Of a stretch of 13,672 nucleotides of DNA, positions 5,429-12,485 are shown piece by piece; the stretch's first letter is position 1, and every line of letters starts with the position of its first letter. Source of the DNA: CAZADH01 sp964483805. GTDB taxonomy: Bacteria > Muiribacteriota > Ozemobacteria > Ozemobacterales > Ozemobacteraceae. Made by a program: the position numbers and the translations under genes. The notes under the pieces were generated by a model. It was not told where the DNA came from and made no database searches. It saw nothing but the letters and a program-made list of their open reading frames with translations. Where the stretch lies: positions 1-13,672 of the forward strand of contig CAZADH010000158.1 in NCBI GenBank assembly GCA_964483805.1, written 5' to 3'.

Positions 5429-7838
5429 TTGGCTGATCAACCAGGTGGCCGTGCAATTCCACCACACAGACAAACTGTACCACTGCCCCAGGTGCGACGA
5501 TCCAGATCGTATGGAAGCGGTTGGTCCGGCGTGGGACATCAACGGTTGGGGCACCACGACAGCCAAGGTTTCGCGAACGCTTTCGCCTCCACCGACTTCG
5601 GATCTTCTCTGTTCGGTTGTGATCAACAACGCAGCGGTTGCCACGTTTTCTGCCGCTGCAAATGCTCGGTTCGCAACGACAGTTCCGCTCGCACCTGGCC
5701 AAGTCGCAACGCTCGTTTGCTACATCGAGCCACCGAGCACATCGGTCATCGAGTCTCTCGGCAAAGACCTCGCTCAGACACTGCTGGCCTCCGGAATCCG
5801 CTCTCTTGACGCCCAAGAGAGGTTTTCGTGGGATGATCATATCTTGAGGTATACTGCTGCATTGGGGGGAGTCGCGCGGGAAGCCCCCTTATGGTTCAGG
5901 AATTTGTGGAAGCCAATGGGCAGTTACTGGCCTGTGGCCTCCGCGACCGAATTCACCCCAGAGGTCCTCATACGCCTCACGGCGCCGGCATCGCCGACAA
6001 TCTCCCTCAATCTTAGCCGGTATTCAACGAAGCCGGTGCGTGTCTTTTCTCTTCCCTTGTTTTTGGAGGCAAGAGCAGGAAGCGTTTCGGGAACCGTCTC
6101 GAACGCCAAGACCAACGCCGCTGTTTCCGGTTGTGTAGTCAATGCTCGTACTGGTACCAACGTGCAAACCGGAGCCATCGTTCGAACGGCGACTTCAGAT
6201 GCATCAGGGAAATACACGCTTAGTCTCGATGCAGGAAGCTATACACTCGAGTTTCAGAAAACGGGATACCCAACCCGTTTTCTCAACACGACGGTCACCG
6301 CAAATCAGACCCAGACGCTCGATGCTTCACTTTCCGAATTCTTTGAGGTCACGTTCAACTCGCAAGGGGGCTCCGACGTCGCTGCCCAAAGTATTGTTTT
6401 CAACGCAACCGCGACCGCCCCGACGGCCCCGACCCGCACGGGTTATGCCTTCGGCGGCTGGTACAAAGAAGCGGCCTGCACGANNNNNNNNNNNNNNNNN
6501 NNNNNNNNNNNNNNNNNNNNNNNNNNNNNNNNNNNNNNNNNNNNNNNNNNNNNNNNNNNNNNNNNNNNNNNNNNNNNNNNNNNGGTCTTCGCGACCGACG
6601 TGGTGACGCAGGCGACGACGCTCTATGCGAAGTGGACGATCAATTCGTTCACCGTCACTTTCGACGCCCAGGGCGGCAGTGCAGTCACCGAGCAGACCGT
6701 CAACTCGGGCGGCAAGCCCACCGAACCGACGGCGCCGACCCGCACGGGTTATGCCTTCGGCGGCTGGTACAAAGAAGCGGCCTGCACGAACGCGTGGGTC
6801 TTCGCGACCGACGTGGTGACGCAGGCGACGACGCTCTATGCGAAGTGGACGGCGGTTTATTCCGTGACCTACTCTGGAAACGGCCAGACGTCCGGGGATG
6901 TGCCCACCGACAGTGTTGAATACCTCGTCGGCTCGACGGTCACGGTCAAGAGCAATTCGGGCAATTTGGCCAAAACCGGCAATGACTTCGCCGGCTGGAA
7001 CACCGCGGCCGACGGCACCGGCACATCGTATGCCCCCGGAGCGACCTTCGTCATCGGCACCGCCAACGTCACTCTCTATGCCCGCTGGCAGCCCAAACCC
7101 AATGGCGTGAGCGGCACCGTCAAAGACTCACAGAACAATGCCGTCATTGCCGATTGCACAGTCAATGTCCGGACCGGCACAGATGCAAAAACGGGCGCGA
7201 TCCTTCTGACAACGACCACGAGCGCGGCCGGCCTCTTCTCTGCGCTCGTCGATCCAGGAGCCTACACCCTCGAAATTCAGAAAGCCACGTATGAGACGCG
7301 CTATGTTAACGTCACCGTGGTCGCCGGCGAGGTTCAGACCCAGACTCTCTTGCTGTCGAAACTCCTGGCACTCGGCACTCTGCGCATGGCTCTGACCTGG
7401 GGGGCAACGCCCGGTGATTTCGAGTTGAGCATGAAGGGGCCCACCAGTGCTGCGGGTCGTTTCTTTATTGGCTATACAAACGCCAGTTCCTATAACTATT
7501 CGGATGCCGGGATCACCGCTGCCAAGGATCGTGATTCCTCGGCGGGATATGGCCCGGAAACCATCAGTATCGACAAATACACGAACGCCGGAACGTATCG
7601 TGTTTACGTCGTCCTCTGGCAAAGCGGCGCCCCGTATGCCCAACAACTTCCAACCAACTCGAAGGCCAAAATCACCCTCTATCTGCCGGGTGGAGAAACC
7701 CGTGAATACGTGATGCCCGACAACCCAGGCACCGGCAATCTGTACTGGACGCCGTTCGAGTTCACCCAGTATCCCGGTTCCGGCAATTACGGAACCATCA
7801 CCGACCTCAACACCTGCACGGCGGTGGCGCCGAACTGA
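5259..7838 (+). CDS. Large repeat-containing lipoprotein, C-terminal part
   Basis: This is the continuation of the lipoprotein at 4436. The frame opens with an ATG at 5259, but convincing protein begins only after the C-run, at about 5342, so an independent start is unlikely. Domains in order: a beta-rich segment with HCPRCDDPDRM (to ~6070); a carboxypeptidase-regulatory-like fold (SGTVSNAKTNAAVSGC ... YTLEFQKTGYPTR, ~6077-6330); two InlB/Flg_new-type repeats (GYAFGGWYKEAACT ... TLYAKW, ~6345-6851), the first interrupted by 100 N; a third, diverged repeat (~6855-7090); a second regulatory-like fold (~7105-7350); and a DUF2135/YfaP-like end with LTWGATPGDFELSMKGP and GYGPETISI (~7370-7800). 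The make-up suggests a surface-exposed adhesive or structural lipoprotein (inference). It is the probable client of the divergent Lgt-like enzyme. Confidence 0.78.
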   Translation: MTISSRWLDPGHSARSRQLLLPSSEPPPASASLSLTATGAQLVFSHTVSGQFVTQYSWLINQVAVQFHHTDKLYHCPRCDDPDRMEAVGPAWDINGWGTTTAKVSRTLSPPPTSDLLCSVVINNAAVATFSAAANARFATTVPLAPGQVATLVCYIEPPSTSVIESLGKDLAQTLLASGIRSLDAQERFSWDDHILRYTAALGGVAREAPLWFRNLWKPMGSYWPVASATEFTPEVLIRLTAPASPTISLNLSRYSTKPVRVFSLPLFLEARAGSVSGTVSNAKTNAAVSGCVVNARTGTNVQTGAIVRTATSDASGKYTLSLDAGSYTLEFQKTGYPTRFLNTTVTANQTQTLDASLSEFFEVTFNSQGGSDVAAQSIVFNATATAPTAPTRTGYAFGGWYKEAACTXXXXXXXXXXXXXXXXXXXXXXXXXXXXXXXXXXVFATDVVTQATTLYAKWTINSFTVTFDAQGGSAVTEQTVNSGGKPTEPTAPTRTGYAFGGWYKEAACTNAWVFATDVVTQATTLYAKWTAVYSVTYSGNGQTSGDVPTDSVEYLVGSTVTVKSNSGNLAKTGNDFAGWNTAADGTGTSYAPGATFVIGTANVTLYARWQPKPNGVSGTVKDSQNNAVIADCTVNVRTGTDAKTGAILLTTTTSAAGLFSALVDPGAYTLEIQKATYETRYVNVTVVAGEVQTQTLLLSKLLALGTLRMALTWGATPGDFELSMKGPTSAAGRFFIGYTNASSYNYSDAGITAAKDRDSSAGYGPETISIDKYTNAGTYRVYVVLWQSGAPYAQQLPTNSKAKITLYLPGGETREYVMPDNPGTGNLYWTPFEFTQYPGSGNYGTITDLNTCTAVAPN
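5334..5341 (+). other. Poly-C (8) tract at the frameshift point
   Basis: Eight consecutive C lie exactly where the coding frame of the lipoprotein changes. Seven C would read GTPPASASLSL through the junction and restore one gene from 4436 to 7838. Homopolymer tracts are frequent both as sequencing or assembly errors and as slippage sites for phase variation. Confidence 0.75.
6345..7090 (+). repeat. InlB/Flg_new-type repeats, 213-bp period
   Basis: Two adjacent repeats and a diverged third. Allowing for the gap, copies one and two are in register with a 213-bp (71-codon) period. Their second halves are almost identical in DNA: 6429-6483 matches 6735-6789, and 6584-6638 matches 6797-6851. Their first halves share only the protein pattern VTFxxQGGSxVxxQ. 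The third copy (SVTYSGNGQTSGDVPTD ... VTLYARW) is much more diverged. The nearly identical parts suggest recent gene conversion or duplication. Confidence 0.8.
6484..6583. other. Assembly gap of 100 N
   Basis: Exactly 100 N, the usual placeholder for a gap of unknown size, lies inside the first repeat. If only two main repeats exist, the missing DNA is 7 bases, as judged from the second copy (ACGCGTG between CACGA and GGTCTTC). If units were collapsed it would be 7 plus a multiple of 213. Both options, like the placeholder, keep the reading frame. Confidence 0.9.
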
Positions 7839-7993
7839 TCGCCGCCGTTTTCTCCCTTCGGAGTCCGTTGTGCAAATCGGATTTCGCGCCTTGGTGGGCT
7901 GATGGCGTGACTTGTATCGGGCCGATGAGACTGTTTCATTGGACGGGCGGCGGCATGAAACGGGTTGTTTCTTGCCGCATTCGCCTTGCTCAT

Positions 7994-8125
7994 TCACCTT
8001 GCTCCCAGCACTTTTGATTTCTTGCGTCGCGTGATTGCAAAGATCTTGCACAGGTTGTGAACCGCGCCCATGAATCGCCACTCTGCCCGGCACGTCAAGC
8101 AGCACTTGCGCATCGAGACGCCCCA
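7994..8125 (-). pseudogene. Possible transposase C-terminal remnant
   Basis: On the minus strand, a stretch of about 40 codons reads SMRKCCLTCRAEWRFMGAVH, then NLCKIF, a basic tail and a stop at 7994-7996. R-x-EW-x(5)-A/VHNL-x-K-I/L is the usual ending of DDE transposases of the IS1182/IS4/IS5 type. Upstream codons in the same frame (8126-8329) have no transposase character, and I found no DDE motif or terminal inverted repeats, so only the tail would survive. This is recognition by eye and could be chance. It would explain the lack of normal genes between 7839 and 8369. Confidence 0.4.
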
Positions 8126-8312
8126 GTCCTGGCAATGGCAAGGCCAGGGTCCTGAACGCGTCGCGCTTATCGAGTATTTCACGTACGGCATCGTCTGGAC
8201 ATGGTTCATCCGAAATGGCGAGCACTGTCGAATTTCCGAAAGTGTCCCCGATGGGGATGAGTCCTCGAAACTCGCGGAAACCTTTGTCGAATCACTGTTT
8301 CGGGCTGCATAA
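8070..8312 (+). CDS. Doubtful hypothetical protein, possible 3' gene remnant
   Basis: An 80-codon frame whose second part (ERVALIEYFTYGIVWTWFIR, then NGEHCRISESVPDGDESSKL and a final helix ETFVESLFRAA) looks protein-like and uses GC-rich third positions like its neighbours. The first 15-20 codons lie antisense to the probable transposase tail, there is no good ribosome site at the ATG, and an in-frame stop at 8058-8060 precludes an earlier start. It could be the 3' end of a gene whose 5' part was replaced by an insertion. I do not recognise the family. The stretch 7839-7993 before it holds nothing identifiable. Confidence 0.3.
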   Translation: MNRHSARHVKQHLRIETPQSWQWQGQGPERVALIEYFTYGIVWTWFIRNGEHCRISESVPDGDESSKLAETFVESLFRAA

Positions 8313-8369
8313 CGTACGAAAGTCCCCAAGGGTCTGGCCCCGACTCGCCCCGGCTCGTCGACTCCAGGT

Positions 8370-8398
8370 TTGCCCGGGGCAGGGGCGGCTGTTATAAT
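8370..8398 (+). promoter_or_regulatory. Promoter for the cyclophilin gene
   Basis: TTGCCC (8370-8375) and TATAAT (8393-8398) are 17 bases apart, with transcription expected from about 8405. The leader of about 65 bases ends with AAGGAG (8454-8459), ten bases before the ATG at 8470. Confidence 0.7.
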
Positions 8399-8469
8399 CG
8401 CGCCGGGTCGGTGGGTCGACCGCCGGCCCGAACAAGCAATACCAACAATTCATAAGGAGTTTCCCAACA

Positions 8470-9039
8470 ATGAAGTACATGCTGTTGATGCTCGCGTTCT
8501 CGTTGCCCGTTTTGCTCGCGGCCCAGGTGCCGGCCGATGTCAAGCTCGAGAAAGCCACGAACCCGGTGGTCAAGCTCACGGTTGGCGGCGGCGAGATGAT
8601 CATCGAGCTGTATCCCGATGTGGCCCCCAAACACGTCGAGTCGTTCCTGACCCTGATCAAGAAGGGCTTCTACAACGGACTGCGCTTCCACCGCGTGGTG
8701 CCGGGCTTCGTCATTCAGGGCGGCGACCCGCTGTCGAAGAACCCCAACGACCCGGCCGTCGGCACCGGAGGCCCGGGCTACAATATCAAGGCCGAGTTCA
8801 GCAGCCGCAAGCACGTCAAGGGCACGCTGGCGATGGCCCGCTCGCAGGATCCCGATTCGGCCGGCAGCCAGTTCTACATCTGCCTCAATGCCATCCCGCA
8901 CCTCGACGGTCAATACACGGTATTCGGACAGGTCGTGAAGGGTTACGAACTCGCCGAGAAGGTCAAGGGCAACGACGTGTTCGAGCTGGCGATCCTGCAA
9001 GACGCCGCCGGCGCTGCTCCGGCCCCGGCCGCGAAGTAA
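8470..9039 (+). CDS. Secreted cyclophilin-type peptidyl-prolyl cis-trans isomerase
   Basis: A 189-residue protein that catalyses cis-trans isomerisation of Xaa-Pro bonds, probably as a folding helper outside the cytoplasm. Residues 1-19 (MKYMLLMLAFSLPVLLAAQ) are a signal peptide. The cyclophilin core follows from about residue 30: MIIELYPDVAPKHVESFL, FYNGLRFHRVVPGFVIQGGD with the catalytic Arg75, GGPGYNIKAEF, LAMARSQDPDSAGSQFYIC, then HLDGQYTVFGQVVKG. All hallmark residues are present and the length is that of the small bacterial type with one domain. The C-terminus ends in a low-complexity AAGAAPAPAAK. The gene has its own promoter and a hairpin 90 bases after its stop, so it is probably monocistronic. 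Confidence 0.95.
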   Translation: MKYMLLMLAFSLPVLLAAQVPADVKLEKATNPVVKLTVGGGEMIIELYPDVAPKHVESFLTLIKKGFYNGLRFHRVVPGFVIQGGDPLSKNPNDPAVGTGGPGYNIKAEFSSRKHVKGTLAMARSQDPDSAGSQFYICLNAIPHLDGQYTVFGQVVKGYELAEKVKGNDVFELAILQDAAGAAPAPAAK

Positions 9040-9127
9040 GCGACTGCCAACACGCTCCGCCTCCTTTCCTCACGCGCAGTACGGCCGGGGACGGGTGCAG
9101 AGCACGTTGTCGATTCCGTTTTCCCGC

Positions 9128-9160
9128 GACCCGGCCGGATCTGTCGGCCGGGTCGTTTGC
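9128..9160 (+). terminator. Hairpin terminator after the cyclophilin gene
   Basis: A perfect 10-bp stem, GACCCGGCCG (9128-9137) with CGGCCGGGTC (9145-9154), has a seven-base loop and is followed by the short GTTTGC. The U-run is weak. TTTT lies just before the stem, so it may serve the opposite strand as well. Confidence 0.55.
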
Positions 9161-9183
9161 ACTGCGCGAAACTGGCGTTTCAC

Positions 9184-9228
9184 GCTGCCATCCATGGCAG
9201 CAAACGCCCACTACGCACATCGTGTGCG
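9184..9228 (+). promoter_or_regulatory. Two short inverted repeats upstream of murB
   Basis: GCTGCCAT-CC-ATGGCAGC (9184-9201) and CGCACA-TCG-TGTGCG (9214-9228) lie about 100-140 bases before the murB start. Both are perfect dyads, suited to dimeric regulators or small hairpins in the leader. I could not identify a clear -35/-10 pair for murB. The function is unknown. Confidence 0.35.
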
Positions 9229-9324
9229 GGCGGGTCGCGTCGATTCAAGCAAACCTCAGCAAATGCCGATGGATGTCGGAGACAGAAGTGCGCGGCGTCC
9301 ATCGCGCATTCGAGGAGGCAAACC

Positions 9325-10242
9325 ATGACCCTGAACGATCGTCTGACGGCCGGCAAGATCCAACGCGGCGTGACGCTGGCGCCGTTCACGACCTTTCACA
9401 TCGGCGGCCGCGCCGAACTCTTCGTCGAGGCCGAGTCCGAGACCGAGGTCGCCGATGCCATCACCTACGCGCGCAACCAGGGCATCCCGTGGCTGCTGCT
9501 CGGCGGCGGCTCGAACGTGCTGATTGCCGACGAAGGCGTGCGCGGCCTGGTGATTCGCAATGTGTCGCACGACGGCGACCTCGTCGATCCGGTCACCAAG
9601 ACGATCACGGTCAGCTCCGGCCGCCCGTTGGCCTATCTCGTTGGCCTGGCGTATCGCGCCGGCATGGCGGGGTTCGAGTGGGCAACCGGGATTCCCGGCA
9701 CGGTCGGGGGTGCCATCTGCGGCAATGCCGGAGCGTATGGCAGTTGTATTGCCGACAGTCTCGTGCAGGCCGACCTGCTTTCGCCGACCGGTGAGATCAT
9801 GCAGGTCAACCGTGATTTCCTCCGGTTCACCTACCGCGACAGCCGGCTCAAACACGAGCAATATGTCGTATTGAATGCAACGTTTCGCGTGGAACCAGGA
9901 AACCGTGACGAGATCCGCGCCAAGATGAAAGAGATCTTTGTGCAACGCTCGGCCAAGCATCCGCCGCCCCAGGTGGGTTCGGCCGGATCGTATTTCAAGA
10001 ACCTCGACCCGGCTCCGGGCGAGACGCGTCGCCGCCCTGCCGGTGCGGTTCTCGAGCAAGCCGGCGCCAAGAAAGTCGCTGTCGGCGGAGCCTCGGTCTA
10101 TGAGAAGCATGCCAACTTCATCATCAACTGCGGCCGCGCCACGGCCCGTGACGTGAAAGCGCTCGCCCGGGAACTGAAGACCCGGGTGGCCGAGTTGTTC
10201 GGCATCCAACTCGAAGAAGAGGTCATCTACATCGGCAACTGA
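9325..10242 (+). CDS. murB: UDP-N-acetylenolpyruvoylglucosamine reductase
   Basis: A 305-residue cytoplasmic flavoprotein that reduces UDP-GlcNAc-enolpyruvate to UDP-MurNAc with NADPH, the second committed step of peptidoglycan precursor synthesis. It has the FAD-binding LGGGSNVLIAD (about residue 56-66) and GFEWATGIPGTVGGAICGNAGAYG in the FAD domain. Catalytic residues are Arg171 in FTYRDSR, Ser222 in GSAGSYFKN and Glu299 in EEEVIYIG. Length and the lack of the extra loop of the E. coli enzyme fit the shorter type II MurB. The motif usually read as FKNP is FKNLDP here. The start is ATG 9325, with GAGGAGG at 9312-9318; an in-frame ATG at 9157 would add 56 residues without family resemblance. 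It stands apart from other mur genes in this window. Confidence 0.96.
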   Translation: MTLNDRLTAGKIQRGVTLAPFTTFHIGGRAELFVEAESETEVADAITYARNQGIPWLLLGGGSNVLIADEGVRGLVIRNVSHDGDLVDPVTKTITVSSGRPLAYLVGLAYRAGMAGFEWATGIPGTVGGAICGNAGAYGSCIADSLVQADLLSPTGEIMQVNRDFLRFTYRDSRLKHEQYVVLNATFRVEPGNRDEIRAKMKEIFVQRSAKHPPPQVGSAGSYFKNLDPAPGETRRRPAGAVLEQAGAKKVAVGGASVYEKHANFIINCGRATARDVKALARELKTRVAELFGIQLEEEVIYIGN

Positions 10243-10266
10243 CGCCGCCGGCGTCGTGCCGCGCCT

Positions 10267-10310
10267 CGCCCCCATCCGGACCATCGGGCCGGGTGGGGGC
10301 GAACTGTTTT
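10267..10310 (+). terminator. Terminator after murB
   Basis: A 13-bp stem with one G-T pair, CGCCCCCATCCGG (10267-10279) with CCGGGTGGGGGCG (10289-10301), has a nine-base loop and is followed by AACTGTTTT. The U-run is short and displaced, so strength is uncertain, but the stem is very stable and lies 25 bases after the murB stop. The 10311-10495 stretch that follows presumably contains the sigma-factor promoter, which I could not define. Confidence 0.6.
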
Positions 10311-10495
10311 CGGGAAACGGCGCCCGAACGACCGGACGGCGCCGTCGCCTCGACCGCGACTCCAGTGATTACGCGAGGAAGGTCCCGTTGGCCCTCGATC
10401 TGCCGGTTGCACCCAAGCGAGTTGTGGTCGAAAATGGGCGTTGTGAAAAATCTGCGGGCGACCTGTAACCGAACCCAACCGAAGGCGACACACAG

Positions 10496-11080
10496 TTGAC
10501 GATGGCGACCGACGAACGAGAACTGATCGCTGCGGCGGTACGCGGTGACGCGAAAGCGTACCGCGAGCTCTACAACCGCTACGCCGGGTTCGTCTACAAC
10601 GTGGCCCTGCGAACCCTGCGCGACCCGCATCTTGCCGAAGACGCCCTCCAGGAAACGTTCGCCGCCGCATTTGCGGCACTGGGCCGGTTTCGCGGCGAGT
10701 CACGGTTCAAGACCTGGTTGTATACCATTCAATACCGCATGGTGGGCCGGTTGCTGGCAACCCGGGGCCGCGAGATCTCGATCGACACATTGCCTGACGA
10801 ACCGCCGGCGAACCATCCGGGCCGCGAGTTCGAGCGGGCCGATCAAAGAATGTGGGTCGAGAAGGTGCTCGCGGGACTCCCCGAGCGCGATCGCATGGTG
10901 CTTTTGCTGGCGTATTTCGACGATCTGAGCATGGCCGAGGTCGCCCAGGTGCTCGAGGTGACCGAGAACCACGCCAAGGTGTTGTTGTTCCGGGCGCGCG
11001 ATCGGTTCCGCCGCCACATGGCGAGCCTCACGGAAGGAAGAGAGCATGGATTGCAGGCAGTTCAAACAGTGGCTTCATGA
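10496..11080 (+). CDS. ECF-type RNA polymerase sigma factor
   Basis: A 194-residue group IV sigma factor with the two conserved regions only. Region 2 covers about residues 24-92 (YRELYNRYAGFVYNVALRTL, DPHLAEDALQETF, then FKTWLYTIQYRMV), and region 4 about 120-175 (VLAGLPERDRMVLLLAYFDD, LSMAEVAQVLEVTENHAKVL, LFRARDRFR), with the helix-turn-helix for -35 recognition. I use the TTG at 10496 because GAAGG (10481-10485) lies ten bases upstream; the ATG two codons later (10502) has a poorer spacing and is the alternative. The last 35 bases overlap the anti-sigma gene. It probably controls an envelope-related response and may activate its own operon (inference from the partner's architecture). Confidence 0.93.
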   Translation: MTMATDERELIAAAVRGDAKAYRELYNRYAGFVYNVALRTLRDPHLAEDALQETFAAAFAALGRFRGESRFKTWLYTIQYRMVGRLLATRGREISIDTLPDEPPANHPGREFERADQRMWVEKVLAGLPERDRMVLLLAYFDDLSMAEVAQVLEVTENHAKVLLFRARDRFRRHMASLTEGREHGLQAVQTVAS

Positions 11081-11714
11081 ACACGACGCCCGCATGGGCG
11101 CCGCGGACCCGGCTCACGTCGCCGACCACGTCGATCGGTGCCCCGCGTGCCGGCAACTGCTGACCGAGGTTTTGGGCAGCGGGGTCACGAACGACCGCAA
11201 CGCTTTCTCGGCCCTTCCCCTGGTCGCCCCGCCGGCGCACGTTCTCGAGCGCGTACTCGCCGATCTGCCCACGCACGGCGGTGACGCAGTGCCGACGCCA
11301 TCCCTGTTCGAGAAGGTGCTGGCCTGGTGCTCTCGAAGTCTCGTCCCGGTGGGCGTGGCAACCCTCGTCGTTCTGCTGTCGGCGTCGGTCCTCTGGCACG
11401 CGGGGTCGTTGTCGACTCTATCGATGCCGCAGGCCACTCCAGACACGGCATTGCCGACCTTTCTCGCCATGAATGCCCCCGAATCGCCCGACATGTGGCG
11501 CACCACGACGCACACCAGCGTGACCTTCCTCACCGAGACCGCCGAACCGATGGTAGGCAGCTTTCTGGTCGACGGGGCGCTGCACCTCGCCGATCTGATC
11601 ACCGACAAGTCCGAACACGGTACCGAACCCGGAGTAGGGGTGACCTTCGTTGAACCCGAGAGTCTACCGACGTTTTTCAACCAATCTGACGAGGAGGATA
11701 AATACAATGGATAG
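11046..11714 (+). CDS. Membrane anti-sigma factor with zinc-finger (zf-HC2) domain
   Basis: A 222-residue protein that should bind and sequester the sigma factor encoded just upstream. The N-terminus is a ZAS/zf-HC2 domain: MDCRQFKQWLHEHD, then HVADHVDRCPACRQL with the H28-x3-C32-x2-C35 signature. A single transmembrane segment follows at about 97-116 (LVPVGVATLVVLLSASVLW), then a ~100-residue extracytoplasmic part with no recognised domain, rich in Thr, Glu and Pro. GGAAGGAAGAG (11032-11042) precedes the ATG at 11046, inside the sigma-factor gene, so the two are translationally coupled. The 3' end overlaps the next gene by 8 bases. The signal sensed is unknown. Confidence 0.88.
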   Translation: MDCRQFKQWLHEHDARMGAADPAHVADHVDRCPACRQLLTEVLGSGVTNDRNAFSALPLVAPPAHVLERVLADLPTHGGDAVPTPSLFEKVLAWCSRSLVPVGVATLVVLLSASVLWHAGSLSTLSMPQATPDTALPTFLAMNAPESPDMWRTTTHTSVTFLTETAEPMVGSFLVDGALHLADLITDKSEHGTEPGVGVTFVEPESLPTFFNQSDEEDKYNG

Positions 11715-12339
11715 ACGACGTATTGCTGTGTCCCTGTGCGTGTTTGCGCTTGCCGTTTTCGTTCTGGCCGGAGCGGTGTGGGCCCAGGATCAAGAGAAGC
11801 GGGCCCGCGGCCCGGGGATGGGGCAGGGCGGCCCGGGGATGATGGATGACGACGGTCCCCGCGGTCCGGGAGGCCCTGGTGGTCCGGGCGGCCCCGGTCA
11901 TCGCGGCCCCCGTCCGAGCAAGGAGCAGATGGAACGGATGGGCGCCATTCAGGCCACGGCTGAGGCTTACAAGAATATGGCCGAAATGTTCGAAAAAGAC
12001 GGCAAGATCGATGAGGCGATCGGCCAGCTCAAGAAGATTCTCGATCTGCGTGATGCACTGAAAGACGATCCGACGTTGCCCGAGCCGGTGCGCGAAATGT
12101 CCGAGAAGGCGATCCACATCAGCATCAAGATCGCCAAGCTCTATCTGAAGCAGAACAAGCTCGAAGACGCCAAGAAGACGCTCCTCGATGCATCGACCAA
12201 GGCCACCGAGGCGCAAACCAAGTCACGTTTGATGCTCGAACTGGCCAACATCTACCGCGATCAGGGCAACGCCGCCGAGGCCCAAAAATACTACCAGCAG
12301 GTCATCGACGCGAACGCGGCTCTGCTGAAAGGTAAATAA
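11707..12339 (+). CDS. Secreted Gly/Pro-rich TPR-like protein
   Basis: A 210-residue exported protein. Residues 1-26 form a signal peptide with cleavage after VWA (Gln27 mature start). Residues about 33-72 are a low-complexity Gly/Pro/Met stretch (GPGMGQGGPGMMDDDGPRG, then repeated GGP), a short collagen-like or disordered linker. From about residue 80 there are helix pairs of TPR type: AYKNMAEMFEKDGKIDEAIG, IAKLYLKQNKLEDAKKTLLD, then LANIYRDQGNAAEAQKYYQQ. The start is ATG 11707 with GAGGAGGA (11691-11698); an in-frame ATG at 11650 would spoil the signal peptide. It overlaps the anti-sigma stop, so it is the third gene of the operon and perhaps senses or executes the sigma-dependent response (inference). 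A strong terminator follows. Confidence 0.87.
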   Translation: MDRRRIAVSLCVFALAVFVLAGAVWAQDQEKRARGPGMGQGGPGMMDDDGPRGPGGPGGPGGPGHRGPRPSKEQMERMGAIQATAEAYKNMAEMFEKDGKIDEAIGQLKKILDLRDALKDDPTLPEPVREMSEKAIHISIKIAKLYLKQNKLEDAKKTLLDASTKATEAQTKSRLMLELANIYRDQGNAAEAQKYYQQVIDANAALLKGK

Positions 12340-12370
12340 GACGTATTGCTTTGGCAAGACCCCTCACTGA

Positions 12371-12409
12371 CCCTCCCCACGCGGCCGCCGCGGGGGAGGG
12401 CTTGTTTTT
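12371..12409 (+). terminator. Intrinsic terminator of the sigma-factor operon
   Basis: CCCTCCCC (12371-12378) pairs with GGGGAGGG (12393-12400). An inner GCGG/CCGC helix extends the stem, and CTTGTTTTT follows (T-run 12405-12409). It is 32 bases after the TPR gene stop, and is the most convincing terminator in the window. Confidence 0.85.
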
Positions 12410-12418
12410 GCGCCGGGT

Positions 12419-12447
12419 TTGCCCTGCCGGGTCGCCTGGTCTACAAT
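12419..12447 (+). promoter_or_regulatory. Promoter for the 67-residue protein gene
   Basis: TTGCCC (12419-12424) and TACAAT (12442-12447) are 17 bases apart, immediately after the terminator. AAGGAG at 12474-12479 is six bases before the ATG at 12486. The -35 box is identical to that of the cyclophilin gene. Confidence 0.68.
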
Positions 12448-12485
12448 CGCGGGGTACACCCCATGGCAGACACAAGGAGCACCCG

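Noticed and set aside
6345..7090. Repeats as a CRISPR array
   Set aside because: The repeats are 213 bp, in frame, and encode InlB/Flg_new-type protein units; there are no short repeats with unique spacers.
7128..8225. 365-codon open frame on the minus strand
   Set aside because: It runs antisense through the C-terminal domain of the lipoprotein and the decayed stretch, and its translation is arginine-rich with no domain pattern. A shadow of GC-rich coding DNA.
8370..9794. 474-codon open frame on the plus strand
   Set aside because: It is an alternative frame through the cyclophilin and murB genes, starts inside a promoter and reads as low-complexity Arg/Gly/Ala sequence.
9256..10284. 342-codon open frame antisense to murB
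   Set aside because: murB on the other strand has all catalytic motifs; the antisense product has none.
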